Part shown: positions 16,931 to 25,813 of the stretch, in pieces
Layout: every line of letters starts with the position of its first letter
How positions within the stretch are numbered: position 1 is the stretch's first letter
The notes under the pieces: generated by a model
Seen by the model: the letters and a program-made list of their open reading frames with translations, nothing else
Databases searched by the model: none
Told to the model about the DNA's origin: nothing
Position numbers and translations under genes: made by a program
DNA from: Propionicimonas paludicola
Lineage (GTDB): Bacteria > Actinomycetota > Actinomycetes > Propionibacteriales > Propionibacteriaceae
Direction: 5' to 3'
DNA length: 64,000 nt
Assembly (NCBI RefSeq): GCF_002563675.1
Contig: NZ_PDJC01000001.1
Span: forward strand, 2,852,001 to 2,916,000

Positions 16931-17662
16931 TCAGCCGACGCGTCCGCCCAGGGTCAGCCCGATCAGCACCACGACGACCCCCATCACAGGCAGGGCGAGC
17001 GCGGCGGCGATCCGCGGCCAGCGGGATCCGGACCGGCGAGGGCTCCACGGGGCGACGACCGGATCGAGGTCATTCCCGGGCTTGACCACCTGCGGGATGG
17101 TGCCGATCACCAGCGCACCCACTCCGACCACCCAGCCGACCCACTTCTCCGTGACCAGCGCCGGGTTCGGCAGAAGGATGATCAGCGCGGGAGTCGCGGC
17201 GACAGCCACGGCGATCAGGATGCCGGCCACCACCCTCGAGCCGTCCCGAAGCATTCGCAGCAGCCAGACCGAGAGCGCGGCCACCAGAGCGAGGAGCACG
17301 ATCACCCCCAGGATGAAGCCCCACCGCCAGACCATCGAGTCGCCGGTTCGAGAGCTGGCGATGCCGAGCACCATCACGCCGAGCAACTGGACGATACCCG
17401 GCAGCGCGCGGCGCAGCCGAGCGCCGGACGGTTCCTCCGCCTGGGCCAGCCCGAGCCCACGGGCATACTCGACCGGATCCCCGAAGGCATCGGCGACCGC
17501 GTCTCCGCTGTCCACGGCGTGTGCTTCCACTTCGGCCAAGACCGATCCGATGTCTCGTCCGGAGGCACCCTGCAGCCGCAGCTCGGTGACCAACCGTTCC
17601 ACCCAGGCCGGCTCGGCATGCGGGGCCAGCTGTGCCCAACTGGGGGTGTGTGTCTTACTCAT
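16931..17662 (-). CDS. HAAS-domain integral membrane protein
   Basis: This 243-aa protein has an N-terminal helical HAAS-type domain (WVERLVTELRLQGASGRDIG, then AFGDPVEYARGL) followed by about four transmembrane helices. HAAS/DUF1700-type proteins are regularly encoded next to PadR regulators and probably act as their membrane partners or targets. Its start overlaps the PadR stop by 8 nt, so the two are co-transcribed. The function is otherwise unknown. Confidence 0.7.
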   Translation of the reverse strand: MSKTHTPSWAQLAPHAEPAWVERLVTELRLQGASGRDIGSVLAEVEAHAVDSGDAVADAFGDPVEYARGLGLAQAEEPSGARLRRALPGIVQLLGVMVLGIASSRTGDSMVWRWGFILGVIVLLALVAALSVWLLRMLRDGSRVVAGILIAVAVAATPALIILLPNPALVTEKWVGWVVGVGALVIGTIPQVVKPGNDLDPVVAPWSPRRSGSRWPRIAAALALPVMGVVVVLIGLTLGGRVG

Positions 17663-18002
17663 CGTGACTCCTCTGTGCTGAGATGACGCCGGCGGCGAGG
17701 TCTGTGAAGGCCAGCCAGCGTGCGGCGTGTGCGTCGAAGTGCTCGCGGCCCTTGGCCGAGAGCTGGTAGTACTTGCGGCCGGGTCCGCTGTCGCCCTGGC
17801 GCCAGTCGATGTCGACCAGCCCGGCCTGCTCGAACCGGCTGAGCAGTGGGTAGAGCGTCCCGCCCTTCACGGTGCCAAGCCCGACCGCCTGAAGGTCTTG
17901 GGCAATGGCGTAGCCATAGGTGCTGCCTCTGGAGATGACCGCAAGCACGCACAGCTCAAGAGCTCCGCGCAGCCACTCCACCGGCCAAGGTTCACTGTCC
18001 AT
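17655..18002 (-). CDS. PadR-family transcriptional regulator
   Basis: This 115-aa winged-helix protein has the PadR core: LRGALELCVLAVISRGSTYG, then GTVKGGTLYPLLSRFEQAGL and GPGRKYYQLSAKGREH. It probably represses its own operon with the HAAS membrane protein. The mRNA looks leaderless: coding-strand TACCAT lies 6 nt before the ATG and no ribosome binding site is present. An operator inverted repeat brackets that hexamer, which predicts tight autorepression. Confidence 0.85.
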   Translation of the reverse strand: MDSEPWPVEWLRGALELCVLAVISRGSTYGYAIAQDLQAVGLGTVKGGTLYPLLSRFEQAGLVDIDWRQGDSGPGRKYYQLSAKGREHFDAHAARWLAFTDLAAGVISAQRSHDE

Positions 18003-18028
18003 AACTAGATGGTACGCCGATCTAGTTA
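18002..18028. promoter_or_regulatory. Probable PadR operator overlapping the -10 and start codon
   Basis: The perfect 9-bp arms TAACTAGAT (18002-18010) and ATCTAGTTA (18020-18028) have a 9-nt spacer. The padR ATG begins at 18002, inside the repeat, and the -10-like TACCAT lies between and within the arms. PadR sites are typically palindromes with spacers of this size. Confidence 0.75.
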
Positions 18029-18044
18029 GGCGCGCAACCTAGTG

Positions 18045-19313
18045 TCAGGGACGCAGGTACTCCAGCCCACCCAGGAACGGACGCAGGGCGGCCGGAATGT
18101 AGATCGAGCCATCGGCCTGCTGGTGGTTCTCCAGCAGCATGATGATCGTCCGAGTCATGGCGCACAGGGTGCCGTTCAGCGTGGCCACCGAGCGGACGCC
18201 CTCGCCGTCCCGCATCCGGATGTTCAGCCGACGGGCCTGGAACTCGGTGCAGTTCGAGGTGGAAGTGATCTCGCGATACTTGCCCTGAGTCGGCAGCCAG
18301 CCGTAGCAGTCGTACTTGCGGGCCGCGCTCAGGCCGAGGTCGCCGGCGGCCACCTCGAGCACCTGGAACGGGATCTCCAGCGACTCGATGAACTCCTTCT
18401 CGTAGCCGAGCAGCTTCTGGTGCTCGGCCTCGGCCTGGTCCGGATCGCAGTAGATGAACATCTCGGCCTTGTCGAACCAGTGCACCCGGAAGATGCCGCG
18501 GGTGTCCTTGCCGTACGAGCCGGCCTCACGCCGATAGCAGGGGCTGTAGCCGACGTAGTGGCGCGGCAGGGTGGCGGCGTCCAGGATCTCCTCGGAGTGC
18601 ATCGCGGCCAGGGCCACCTCCGAGGTGCCGACCAGGTACAGGTCGTCGGCGGGCAGGTAGTAGACGTCCTGGGCGGCCTGGCCCAGGAAGCCGGTGCCCT
18701 CCATGGCCGACGGCTTGACCAGCGCCGGCGGGATCACCGGAGTGAAGCCCCAGCTCATGGCCTTGCTCATGGCCAGGTTCAGCAGGGCGAACTCCAGCTG
18801 AGCGCCGACTCCGGTCAGGAAGTAGAACCGCGAGCCGGAGACCTTGGCGCCGCGCTCCATGTCGATGGCGCCGAGCATCTCGCCCAGCTCCAGGTGATCG
18901 CGCGGGACGAAACCCTCCGCGGCGAAGTCACGCGGAGTGCCGATCGTCTCGACCACGACGAAGTCGTCCTCGCCACCGCGCGGGACATCGTCGAAGACCG
19001 GGTTCGGCAGTTGCTTGATCAGCTCGTCGAAGGTGGCGTTGTTGGCGTCGGCCACGGCCTGGGCCTGCTTCACCTCAGCGGAGAGCTCCTTGGTGCGGGC
19101 CAGCAGTGCAGCCTTGGCCTCGCCGGTGGCCTTGGCCACCTCCTTGCCCAGGTCCTTCTGCTCGGCGCGCAGCTTCTCGAAGGACGCGATCGCGGCCCGG
19201 CGAGCTTCGTCACTGGCGACCAGGGCGTCCACCAGGGCGGGAGACTCCCCGCGCGCAGCCTGGGCGCGGCGGAGCAGGTCAGGGTCGGTACGCAGCAGCT
19301 TCGGGTCGATCAC
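18045..19313 (-). CDS. serS: Seryl-tRNA synthetase
   Basis: This 422-aa class II synthetase charges tRNA-Ser. The N-terminal coiled-coil arm spans about residues 25-100. Motif 2 is in the [10 protein letters not shown] segment ([15 protein letters not shown] follows), and motif 3 is in [20 protein letters not shown]. The length is normal. GTG at 19313 is preferred because coding-strand TAGGAT (plus 19321-19326) sits 7 nt upstream, a leaderless arrangement; an in-frame ATG at 19340 would lie upstream of that hexamer. pheA lies about 1 kb upstream, as often in actinobacteria, but a TetR/SMR pair intervenes. Confidence 0.95.
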   Translation of the reverse strand: MIDPKLLRTDPDLLRRAQAARGESPALVDALVASDEARRAAIASFEKLRAEQKDLGKEVAKATGEAKAALLARTKELSAEVKQAQAVADANNATFDELIKQLPNPVFDDVPRGGEDDFVVVETIGTPRDFAAEGFVPRDHLELGEMLGAIDMERGAKVSGSRFYFLTGVGAQLEFALLNLAMSKAMSWGFTPVIPPALVKPSAMEGTGFLGQAAQDVYYLPADDLYLVGTSEVALAAMHSEEILDAATLPRHYVGYSPCYRREAGSYGKDTRGIFRVHWFDKAEMFIYCDPDQAEAEHQKLLGYEKEFIESLEIPFQVLEVAAGDLGLSAARKYDCYGWLPTQGKYREITSTSNCTEFQARRLNIRMRDGEGVRSVATLNGTLCAMTRTIIMLLENHQQADGSIYIPAALRPFLGGLEYLRP

Positions 19314-19365
19314 GACCGAAATCCTATCGCCCGTCCTCATGACCGCCGGACGCCCTGCTGGCCGG

Positions 19366-19917
19366 TCAGTCGGCGCGAGCGAGGAGCGCCACAGCGCGGG
19401 CCAGCGCGGGCAGCCCGGCAGGCTCGGACGTACTGAGCGGCAAGTCGAGCTCGAAGCCCATGAACGCGGCCTCGACGAGCTCGGCGATCTCGTGGCTGCG
19501 CTCCTCGGCTACCCCTGAGCCCACCAAGTGCTGGCGGACGGCGTCCAGCCAGGTCTGATTCATGGCCGCGACTTCGTCCGCGTAGGGCTGTTGGCCGAAC
19601 AGGCCAAGGGTGGAGGCCTCGACGTAGAGGCGCTCGCACTGCGCCTGGCGTTCGGTGGTGCGCAGCCGCCACTGATCCAGCACGGCCTCGTGCGGTGAGG
19701 CGGACGCGGGCAGTAACCGCAACTCCTGGGCCGAGCGCATCGCCGAGCATCGGATGATGTCGACGATGAGCTGTTCCTTGCTGCCGAAGTGGTAGATCAG
19801 CATCCGGTCGCTGGTGCCGATCGCCGCAGCGAGCGGCCGCAGGCTCAGCCCGACCAGGCCATGCCCGAGCACCCAGTCGGTTGCTCGCTCGGTCAGCTCT
19901 TCGCGTCGGGTGCTCAT
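19366..19917 (-). CDS. TetR-family repressor of SMR efflux gene
   Basis: This 183-aa protein has an N-terminal TetR HTH ([20 protein letters not shown], then FGSKEQLI) and a variable ligand domain. It is divergent from a small multidrug resistance gene, with two palindromic operators between them. It very likely represses both genes and is released by a cationic drug. TACACT within the first operator could serve as its -10 element. Confidence 0.85.
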   Translation of the reverse strand: MSTRREELTERATDWVLGHGLVGLSLRPLAAAIGTSDRMLIYHFGSKEQLIVDIIRCSAMRSAQELRLLPASASPHEAVLDQWRLRTTERQAQCERLYVEASTLGLFGQQPYADEVAAMNQTWLDAVRQHLVGSGVAEERSHEIAELVEAAFMGFELDLPLSTSEPAGLPALARAVALLARAD

Positions 19918-19929
19918 CTCGCCAATGAG

Positions 19930-19945
19930 TGTAGCGTCTGCTACA
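19930..19945. promoter_or_regulatory. TetR operator 1 (tetR-proximal)
   Basis: TGTAGC-GTCT-GCTACA, a perfect 6-bp inverted repeat in the 76-bp divergent intergenic region. It shares TGTAGC/GCTACA with operator 2 and overlaps the likely tetR -10 element. Confidence 0.75.
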
Positions 19946-19956
19946 GTTCTGGACGT

Positions 19957-19974
19957 ATGTAGCGACCGCTACAT
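19957..19974. promoter_or_regulatory. TetR operator 2 (SMR-proximal)
   Basis: ATGTAGCG-AC-CGCTACAT, a perfect 8-bp inverted repeat that ends 19 bp before the SMR start codon. The half-site matches operator 1. Confidence 0.8.
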
Positions 19975-19993
19975 CAGACCAGGAGAGTTCCTC

Positions 19994-20320
19994 ATGCCCA
20001 TGGCGCTCGCATTGCTCACGCTTGCGATCCTTGTCGAAGTGGGTGCTACCGCTCTGCTTCCGAAGGCCGAGGGCTTCACCAACCCGGTCTGGACGGCCGT
20101 CGTCGCCGCGGGCTACCTGTTCGCCATCTGGCTGCTCACCATCGTCGTGAAGAAGATGGACGTCTCTATCGCCTACGCCATCTGGTCGGGGGTTGGCACC
20201 GCCGTCATCGCGATCGTCGGCTACTTCTGGCTCGGCGAGGCCATGGGCGCACTGAAGGTGGGCGGTATCGCCTTGATCATCCTTGGCGTCGTGGCGGTGA
20301 ACATCGACACCGCGCACTAA
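19994..20320 (+). CDS. Small multidrug resistance (SMR) transporter
   Basis: This 108-aa protein has four transmembrane helices of the EmrE/QacC family. The essential membrane-embedded glutamate is E15 (LVEVGATALLPKAEGF). The family motifs WTAVVAAGYLFAIWLL, IAYAIWSGVGTA and the final helix GGIALIILGVVAVN are present. It is a proton-coupled exporter of lipophilic cations. AGGAGAG lies 6 nt before the ATG, so it is a leadered gene. It is controlled by the divergent TetR. The pair lies between pheA and serS, which looks like an inserted resistance cassette (inference). Confidence 0.9.
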   Translation: MPMALALLTLAILVEVGATALLPKAEGFTNPVWTAVVAAGYLFAIWLLTIVVKKMDVSIAYAIWSGVGTAVIAIVGYFWLGEAMGALKVGGIALIILGVVAVNIDTAH

Positions 20321-20361
20321 CGGCCCCGGACAGGCCGGCTAGCCCCCGTCCCCACAGGAAA

Positions 20362-20374
20362 GGGGACAGTCCCC
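20362..20374. repeat. GGGGAC-A-GTCCCC palindrome between convergent genes
   Basis: This perfect 6-1-6 palindrome lies in the 65-bp gap between the 3' ends of the SMR gene and pheA. Flanks CCCCACAGGAAA and TGTTCGGTG resemble the element at 13939-13974. It could terminate transcription from both sides. Confidence 0.65.
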
Positions 20375-20385
20375 TGTTCGGTGAG

Positions 20386-21297
20386 TCAGTCCTCAGGGTG
20401 AATCAGCGAGGCGTACCAGGCCCGGGCCGCGGCGAACTCCTCGTCGGTGAAACCGTCAGCGATGGCCGGACGCACCCCGTCCGCCCGGGGATAGGAGCCC
20501 AGGAACACCACGTCCGCGCAGATCCGGTGCAGGCCGAGCATGGCCTCGGCGACCCGCGGATCACGCAGATGGCCCTCGGCGTCGATGCTGAAGCAGTAGT
20601 TGCCCAGCCCGGTCTTGGTCGGACGCGACTCGATCCGGCTCAGGTTCACCCCACGGCTGGAGAACTGTTCAAGGATCTCCAGCAGCGCACCGGAGCGGTC
20701 GGCCCGCATGTAGGCCACCAGGGTGGTCTTGTCGGCCCCGGACCGGGCCGGCGGCTCGGTCGGCCGCGAGGCCAGGACGAAGCGAGTCACGGCGTCGGCG
20801 TTGTCGGCGATGCCGGTGGCCACCGGCTCCAGCCCATACAAGTCACCGGCCACCTGCGCACAGATGGCGGCGTCGTACTTCGAGGACGGATCGGAGACCT
20901 CCTCGGCGGCCGCAGCCGTCGAGCCACCCCCGGTGATCCGGGCCGCGGGCAAGAACTCATGCATCCAGCCGCGGCACTGTGCGGCCGCGTGCGGGTGGGT
21001 CAGCACCCGGCGGACGTCCTCGAGCCGAGTCCCCGGCCGGGCGCACAGGTTGAACTGCACCGGCAGCAACACCTCGCGCACGATGGTCAGCGGACGTCCG
21101 GAGGCCAGCGTGTCCAAGGTGACCGTGACTCCGCCTTCGACCGAGTTCTCGATCGGCACCAGCGCGGCCTCGACGACGCCTTCGCGCACCGCGTCCAGCG
21201 CCTCCCCGACGGTGGCAAACGGCATCGCAGGATCGGTGGAGAAGGTCAGCAAAGCCTGGTGGGTGAAGGTCCCCGCCGGTCCGAAGTATCCGAGCAC
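20386..21297 (-). CDS. pheA: Prephenate dehydratase
   Basis: This 303-aa cytosolic enzyme converts prephenate to phenylpyruvate in phenylalanine synthesis. The N-terminal PDT domain (YFGPAGTFTHQAL, IENSVEGGVTVTLD, and the catalytic TRF in NADAVTRFVLASR) is followed by an ACT domain with the phenylalanine-sensing ESRP motif (LSRIESRPTKTGLG). Allosteric inhibition by phenylalanine is expected. The start is GTG at 21297, and coding-strand TAGGCT (plus 21304-21309) is 6 nt upstream with no ribosome binding site, indicating a leaderless mRNA. Confidence 0.95.
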   Translation of the reverse strand: MLGYFGPAGTFTHQALLTFSTDPAMPFATVGEALDAVREGVVEAALVPIENSVEGGVTVTLDTLASGRPLTIVREVLLPVQFNLCARPGTRLEDVRRVLTHPHAAAQCRGWMHEFLPAARITGGGSTAAAAEEVSDPSSKYDAAICAQVAGDLYGLEPVATGIADNADAVTRFVLASRPTEPPARSGADKTTLVAYMRADRSGALLEILEQFSSRGVNLSRIESRPTKTGLGNYCFSIDAEGHLRDPRVAEAMLGLHRICADVVFLGSYPRADGVRPAIADGFTDEEFAAARAWYASLIHPED

Positions 21298-21419
21298 CTG
21301 CTCAGCCTAACGGTCGGGGTTCTGGCACAGGCTCAGCAGAACCCGCCGCCGAGACTGCCGAAACCTTGATCGCCCGCGCCGATCCGGAGCGTCCCCGGCG
21401 AACGACGCGGCTCGCCCGC

Positions 21420-23030
21420 CTAGCCGGGTTCGATGCCGACCGGCGTGCGCAACTTGGCCGGCAGGATCCGTCCCAGCCAGCGCGGCAGTTGGTGGCCCCA
21501 CGACCACCACCACTGGACGATCGCCACCAGCACCAGGATCTGGAAGGCCGAGCAGGCCCAATCTCGGACCACGCTGGATACCACCCGCATCGCCGGGCTG
21601 AACTCCACGGCCCGGCCGGTGACGTAGGCGGCGGCCAGCCAGAAGCCGCGTCCCATCATCAACAGGTCGAGCCGGCTGGCCGTCATCAGGCCGAGCGGCA
21701 CCCAGGCGATCAGGTCGTACCAGGACAGCGTGTAGGGCGAGGAGACCAGCCAGGCCGTGGTCAGGATGGTCGCCGTCCGCACGGTGATGGTCAGCGGGTC
21801 GCGGCGCGGCTCGTCGTCGTCCGGGTTACCGGGGACCAGCCGCCAGGGCAGCACCCGGGAGAGCATCCAGCCGATGGCCACCATCAGCAGCCAGCCGATC
21901 AGCACCGTCACGGCCCAGGACGCGTCGTGCCCGATCACGAAGGACAGGGCGCCTTGGATCGGCGGCGCCCAGGAGCCGGACGAGATGTAGCCGGTGTTCC
22001 GGCTGGCCGCGGTCAGCGCCCGCGGCACCCAGACTCCGTAGGCCAGACCCAGCGGGATGGCCGCCCCGATGGCCAGCTGGAGCAGCTTGCGCCAGTCGCG
22101 GCGATAGCCCCAGATCATGGCCAGCCCGTAGAAGACCAGGGACACCTTCACCGCGCCGGCCAGGCCGATCGCGATGCCGGCCACGAACGGGCTTCGCCGA
22201 ATGAACCACAGCCCCACGATGGCGAAGACCAGGGTGAGCGCCTCGTTGTGCGCTCCGGACAGCACCGACCAGATCATCAGCGGGTTGAGCACGGTGAACA
22301 GCACGGCGCGGGTCTGGGTGACCTTGTCGTCATGGGCGAGCTTGACCGCGATGGCGCCGATCACCAGGAACGGCAGCAGCGCCCACATCTGCAGCCAGAA
22401 GACGGTGTTGTGCATATTGCCGTTGCCGAGCCAGGCGGCCAGCCACTGCGAGGCGGACGCGATCGGTCCGTACACACTCGGAGTGTCCTGCCAGGGACGT
22501 TCGGTCCAGACCAGCAGCGGGTCGAACTCCTGGCGGAAGATCTCGGCCGGAGTGATCGAGTATGGATCCAGGCCAAGCACCTGGAGGCGTCCATAGGCGG
22601 CGTACATGAGCACGTCCGCCGAGGTCATCGGCGGCACCAGACTGGTGCCGATGCTGAGGACCGCGCCCAGGGCGAACAGCTTGCGGTTGTGCGGACGCCA
22701 ACCGGCGTGAATCGCCCGCCAGCACACCCACAGCCCGACCAGGCCGAGAATCAGCCCGAGCCACAGCAGCGGGACGGCCACCCACTCGCTCAGCGTGACC
22801 CAGCCAGCCGGCAGGTACCACGGCGGCATCAGGTTGTCTCGAGGGCCCAGCCGCAGCGCCACCATGGACGGTCCGCAGGCAGCCACCCCGATGGCCAGCA
22901 GCGAGCTGGCCACGATCAAACCGAGCCCGACCCGATGGTTGCGCGACCAGGGTCCGTCAAGGAATGCGGGTACGGGAAGGAAGGCCGGGGCCCTACCCAC
23001 CAGCTCGCCCACCGGCACCTCCATCCGCAT
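21420..23030 (-). CDS. MptB-like polyprenol-phosphomannose alpha-1,6-mannosyltransferase
   Basis: This 536-aa GT-C membrane glycosyltransferase has about 13 hydrophobic segments. The extracytoplasmic acidic loop MTSADVLMYAAYGRL and a second loop with TPSVYGPIAS are typical of the MptA/MptB family, which extends the mannan core of lipomannan or related lipoglycans from polyprenol-phosphate-mannose. This assignment rests on family resemblance. A glycine- and tryptophan-rich C-terminal helix ends in a basic tail. It is expressed alone. The short gap 21298-21419 holds only the pheA promoter and no gene. Confidence 0.8.
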   Translation of the reverse strand: MRMEVPVGELVGRAPAFLPVPAFLDGPWSRNHRVGLGLIVASSLLAIGVAACGPSMVALRLGPRDNLMPPWYLPAGWVTLSEWVAVPLLWLGLILGLVGLWVCWRAIHAGWRPHNRKLFALGAVLSIGTSLVPPMTSADVLMYAAYGRLQVLGLDPYSITPAEIFRQEFDPLLVWTERPWQDTPSVYGPIASASQWLAAWLGNGNMHNTVFWLQMWALLPFLVIGAIAVKLAHDDKVTQTRAVLFTVLNPLMIWSVLSGAHNEALTLVFAIVGLWFIRRSPFVAGIAIGLAGAVKVSLVFYGLAMIWGYRRDWRKLLQLAIGAAIPLGLAYGVWVPRALTAASRNTGYISSGSWAPPIQGALSFVIGHDASWAVTVLIGWLLMVAIGWMLSRVLPWRLVPGNPDDDEPRRDPLTITVRTATILTTAWLVSSPYTLSWYDLIAWVPLGLMTASRLDLLMMGRGFWLAAAYVTGRAVEFSPAMRVVSSVVRDWACSAFQILVLVAIVQWWWSWGHQLPRWLGRILPAKLRTPVGIEPG

Positions 23031-23100
23031 CAGGTCTGCAGGCAGGCTACCGGCTGTCTCCAGGTCTCCGAAGCCGAGCCGGTGTCCTGGTATCGGACCG

Positions 23101-23964
23101 TTATTTCAGCAGCCGAGACAGCCGCCGGTCGGCCAGCGGTTTCCCACCGGTTTGGCAGCCGGGGCAGTACTGCAGCGACGAGTCGGCGAAGGACACCTCG
23201 GCGATGGTCGTCCCGCAGACCTCGCAGGGCTGGCCGGTGCGTCCGTGGACCCGCAGGTTCGTCCGCTTCGCGTCCTTGAGTTCGTAGGCGGCCAGGCCCT
23301 CACTGCGGGCGATCGCCGACGTCAGCTCGGAGTTGATCGCTTGGTAGAGCCGGCTCAGCTCGTCCGGGCTGAGCGCATTGGACGGCTTGAAGGGGCTGAG
23401 CTTGGCGGCATGCAGGATCTCGTCGGAGTAGGCGTTGCCGATGCCGGCCAGCACTCTCTGGTCACGCAGCACTCCCTTGAGCTGGGCGCGGCCAGCCGTG
23501 GCGAGGATCTGCGCGAGGGCGTCCTGATCGAACTCGGTGGCCAGCGGATCCGGGCCGAGCCCGGCGATCCCGGGCACTTGCGCCGGGTCGGTGACCAGGT
23601 AGACGGCCAGCCGCTTCTGAGTGCCGGCCTCGGTCAGGTCGAAGCCGGTGCCGTCCGCGAAAGCCACCCGCAGCGCCAGCGGCCCCTTGCCCGGCCGGGC
23701 CGGAGTCTCCGGCAGTTGCTTGCGCCACGTCAGCCAGCCGGCCCGGGCCAGATGCCAGATCAGCCACAGGCCGCCGGCCTCCAGGCACAGGAACTTGCCG
23801 TGCCGGGCCACCTGCTCGACCTCGAGCCCAGCCAGGGCGGTCAGCGGCGGCGCATAGGTCTTCAGACTGGCGAAAGAGACCGGCTCGACCCGGGCGATGG
23901 TCTTGCCGAGGCAGGACTCACTGAGGAACCTCCGCAGTGACTCGACCTCGGGCAGCTCAGGCAC
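23101..23964 (-). CDS. Formamidopyrimidine-DNA glycosylase family protein
   Basis: This 287-aa Fpg/Nei-family base-excision enzyme starts MPELPEVE, giving the catalytic Pro2 and Glu3 after Met removal. An H2TH region includes LAGIGNAYSDEILHAAKLSP, and a C-terminal zinc finger CEVCGTT...YCPGC closes the protein. It removes oxidised bases. Divergence from classical MutM (for example SRLLK after the finger) leaves Fpg versus Nei-like substrate choice open. It overlaps the aat stop by 8 nt, so the two genes are co-transcribed. Confidence 0.85.
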   Translation of the reverse strand: MPELPEVESLRRFLSESCLGKTIARVEPVSFASLKTYAPPLTALAGLEVEQVARHGKFLCLEAGGLWLIWHLARAGWLTWRKQLPETPARPGKGPLALRVAFADGTGFDLTEAGTQKRLAVYLVTDPAQVPGIAGLGPDPLATEFDQDALAQILATAGRAQLKGVLRDQRVLAGIGNAYSDEILHAAKLSPFKPSNALSPDELSRLYQAINSELTSAIARSEGLAAYELKDAKRTNLRVHGRTGQPCEVCGTTIAEVSFADSSLQYCPGCQTGGKPLADRRLSRLLK

Positions 23965-24649
23965 GGCGACGCTCCGGGACGGACGGCCAGGCCGGCTCGG
24001 GCACCTCCAGAGCCTCCTCGATCAGCTCCAGATAGTCGTTGCGGTCGATCTCGATCACGCCGAGGCTGGCCAGGTGCGGGGTCAGCCACTGGGTGTCAAT
24101 CACCCGCTCCTGGGCGTGGCCGTCGGTCAGCAGCTGGACCAGCCGAAGCAGGGCCACCTTGGACGCGTCCCGGCCGAGCTCGGGGTCGTGGAACATCGAC
24201 TCCCCGGCGAACAGGCCACCCAGCGAGATGCCGTAGAGGCCGCCGACCAGGCGTCCGGACGAGTCCCAGGTCTCGACCGAATGGACGTAGCCACTCCGGT
24301 GCAGTTCCAGGTAGACCCGGCGGATGTCTTCGTCGATCCAGCCGAAGGGACGCCGCGGGTCGGCGCAGCCGGCCAGCACGGCCTCGAAGTCCTGGTCGAT
24401 GGTGGTCGTGTAGTGCCGCGCGGACTTCCGCAGCGAGCGGGTCACCCTCAGCCCGTCCGGCAGCAGGATCCCCCTGCGCAAGGGCGACCACCAGCCCATA
24501 TTGCCGAAATCGGTGGCGTGCAGCGCCATCGGGAAGACCCCACAGCGATAGGCCTGCAAGACCAACTCCTGGTCGAACTCCCTGGAGAAGGCGATCAGGT
24601 CCTGAGCAGGCCATTCACTGGGCGGTCCGAACATGCCCAGACGTGCCAT
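23957..24649 (-). CDS. aat: Leucyl/phenylalanyl-tRNA--protein transferase
   Basis: This 230-aa enzyme transfers Leu or Phe from tRNA to N-terminal Arg/Lys of proteins, marking them for ClpAP-type degradation (N-degron pathway). Family motifs are AYRCGVFPM, MGWWSPLRRGILLPD, FGWIDEDIRRVY and GGLYGISLGGLFAGESMFH. The ATG at 24649 (MARLGMFG) is chosen because upstream codons lack family similarity. It is followed by the Fpg-family gene with an 8-nt overlap. Confidence 0.9.
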   Translation of the reverse strand: MARLGMFGPPSEWPAQDLIAFSREFDQELVLQAYRCGVFPMALHATDFGNMGWWSPLRRGILLPDGLRVTRSLRKSARHYTTTIDQDFEAVLAGCADPRRPFGWIDEDIRRVYLELHRSGYVHSVETWDSSGRLVGGLYGISLGGLFAGESMFHDPELGRDASKVALLRLVQLLTDGHAQERVIDTQWLTPHLASLGVIEIDRNDYLELIEEALEVPEPAWPSVPERRRA

Positions 24650-24755
24650 GTTCCGATTCTGCCAGTCCTTTCCGTTGCCAAGCCGCTCACCGTGCGGACG
24701 TTCACACGGCATTTCCCCTCATCATCTAGTGCAGCACTGACATAACCTGATTCGC

Positions 24756-24851
24756 ATGAGTCGACGACGGGTACTCCTGCTGCTCGCCATCGTCGTGGTG
24801 GCCGGGCTGTTGCTGGGCTTCATCGTCGGTTGGGCAGCCATCCGTCCCTGA
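24756..24851 (+). CDS. Tiny predicted membrane peptide (31 aa)
   Basis: The peptide MSRRR is followed by one hydrophobic helix (VLLLLAIVVVAGLLLGFIVG) and the tail WAAIRP. The positive-inside start and single helix are typical of small membrane proteins. TAACCT lies 7 nt before the ATG, which matches the leaderless pattern seen across the window. It has no recognised family. The gap 24852-25059 after it holds only a degenerate copy of a CCTGAGCCTGTC repeat near 24865. Confidence 0.45.
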   Translation: MSRRRVLLLLAIVVVAGLLLGFIVGWAAIRP

Positions 24852-25059
24852 GCGCGAGCCAGTCCTGAGCCTGTCCAGGGGAACCCCAAGGCCGGGCGAG
24901 CGCGACCAACCCGTCCCCACCCGAGCTCCGACGAGTTCAGCCGGCCGATCTTCAGACTTCGTCTCCGGGGATGGGTTCAGGGTCGTCCTGGGGATCGAAC
25001 CGAGGCGCACGGCGCCACAACGCGCCTACGCTGGTGGAGCGGCTAGCGGAAGGCATCGG

Positions 25060-25743
25060 ATGGCGACCCCCACCGAAATCGGAAAGCAACTGGTGACTCG
25101 GACCCCCGAGGTGGCCGGCGGTCTGCTGCGCACCATCGTCGATTTCGCGATCGACGGCAGCTTCTCCTTCCCCGGCGCCAAGGCGGCCGCGGCGAAGGCG
25201 CTGGAGGCCAAGACCGACCGCGAGCAGGCCATCGACTCCCTGGTCGTCCAGCATGTCGGAGTGGCCTCGGCCCAGGGCTTCGTGACCAGCGTCGGCGGGC
25301 TGATCACTCTGCCGGTCGGGCTCCCGGCCAACATCGCGGGGATGGCGACTCTGAGCGTCCGAATGATCGCCGCCATCGCCCACCTGCGCGGCTACGACGT
25401 GGACGACCCGCGCGTGCGGACCGCGATCACCCTGCTGCTGCTCGGCGAGGACGAGGTCCGCAAGCTGGTCGACAAGGGCGCATTGCCCACCCGTCCGCTG
25501 GCCATCGCCACGGCTCCGGTCTTCGACGCCTCGCTGGATCGCCTGGTCTCGGAGAAGGTCATGGGCTCACTGGCCGGACGCCTGGGCGGCAAGCATCTGG
25601 CCGTGGTGATCGTCCGCCGAATCCCGCTGATCGGCGGTGGCGTCGGCGCGGCCGTCGACGGGCTGCTGACCTTCGGGCTGGCCGCCTACAGCAAGCGTGA
25701 GTTCGTGGCCCGGCAGCAGCTGACCCGCGGCACCGCCGAGTAG
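25060..25743 (+). CDS. EcsC family protein
   Basis: This 227-aa protein matches the EcsC family: Ala-rich helices, central glycine/leucine-rich segment ITLPVGLPANIAGMATLSVRM and RGYDVDDPRVRTAITLLLLG. EcsC proteins are membrane-associated and their biochemical role is not established. GGAAGG lies 7 nt before the ATG. It stands alone and is followed by a large palindrome. Confidence 0.75.
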   Translation: MATPTEIGKQLVTRTPEVAGGLLRTIVDFAIDGSFSFPGAKAAAAKALEAKTDREQAIDSLVVQHVGVASAQGFVTSVGGLITLPVGLPANIAGMATLSVRMIAAIAHLRGYDVDDPRVRTAITLLLLGEDEVRKLVDKGALPTRPLAIATAPVFDASLDRLVSEKVMGSLAGRLGGKHLAVVIVRRIPLIGGGVGAAVDGLLTFGLAAYSKREFVARQQLTRGTAE

Positions 25744-25813
25744 CGCCGCCGAAGAGGGCACGATTCGTGGAGACACCACTGAACCGCAGGGACAGTGACC
25801 CCCGCCGAACCTC

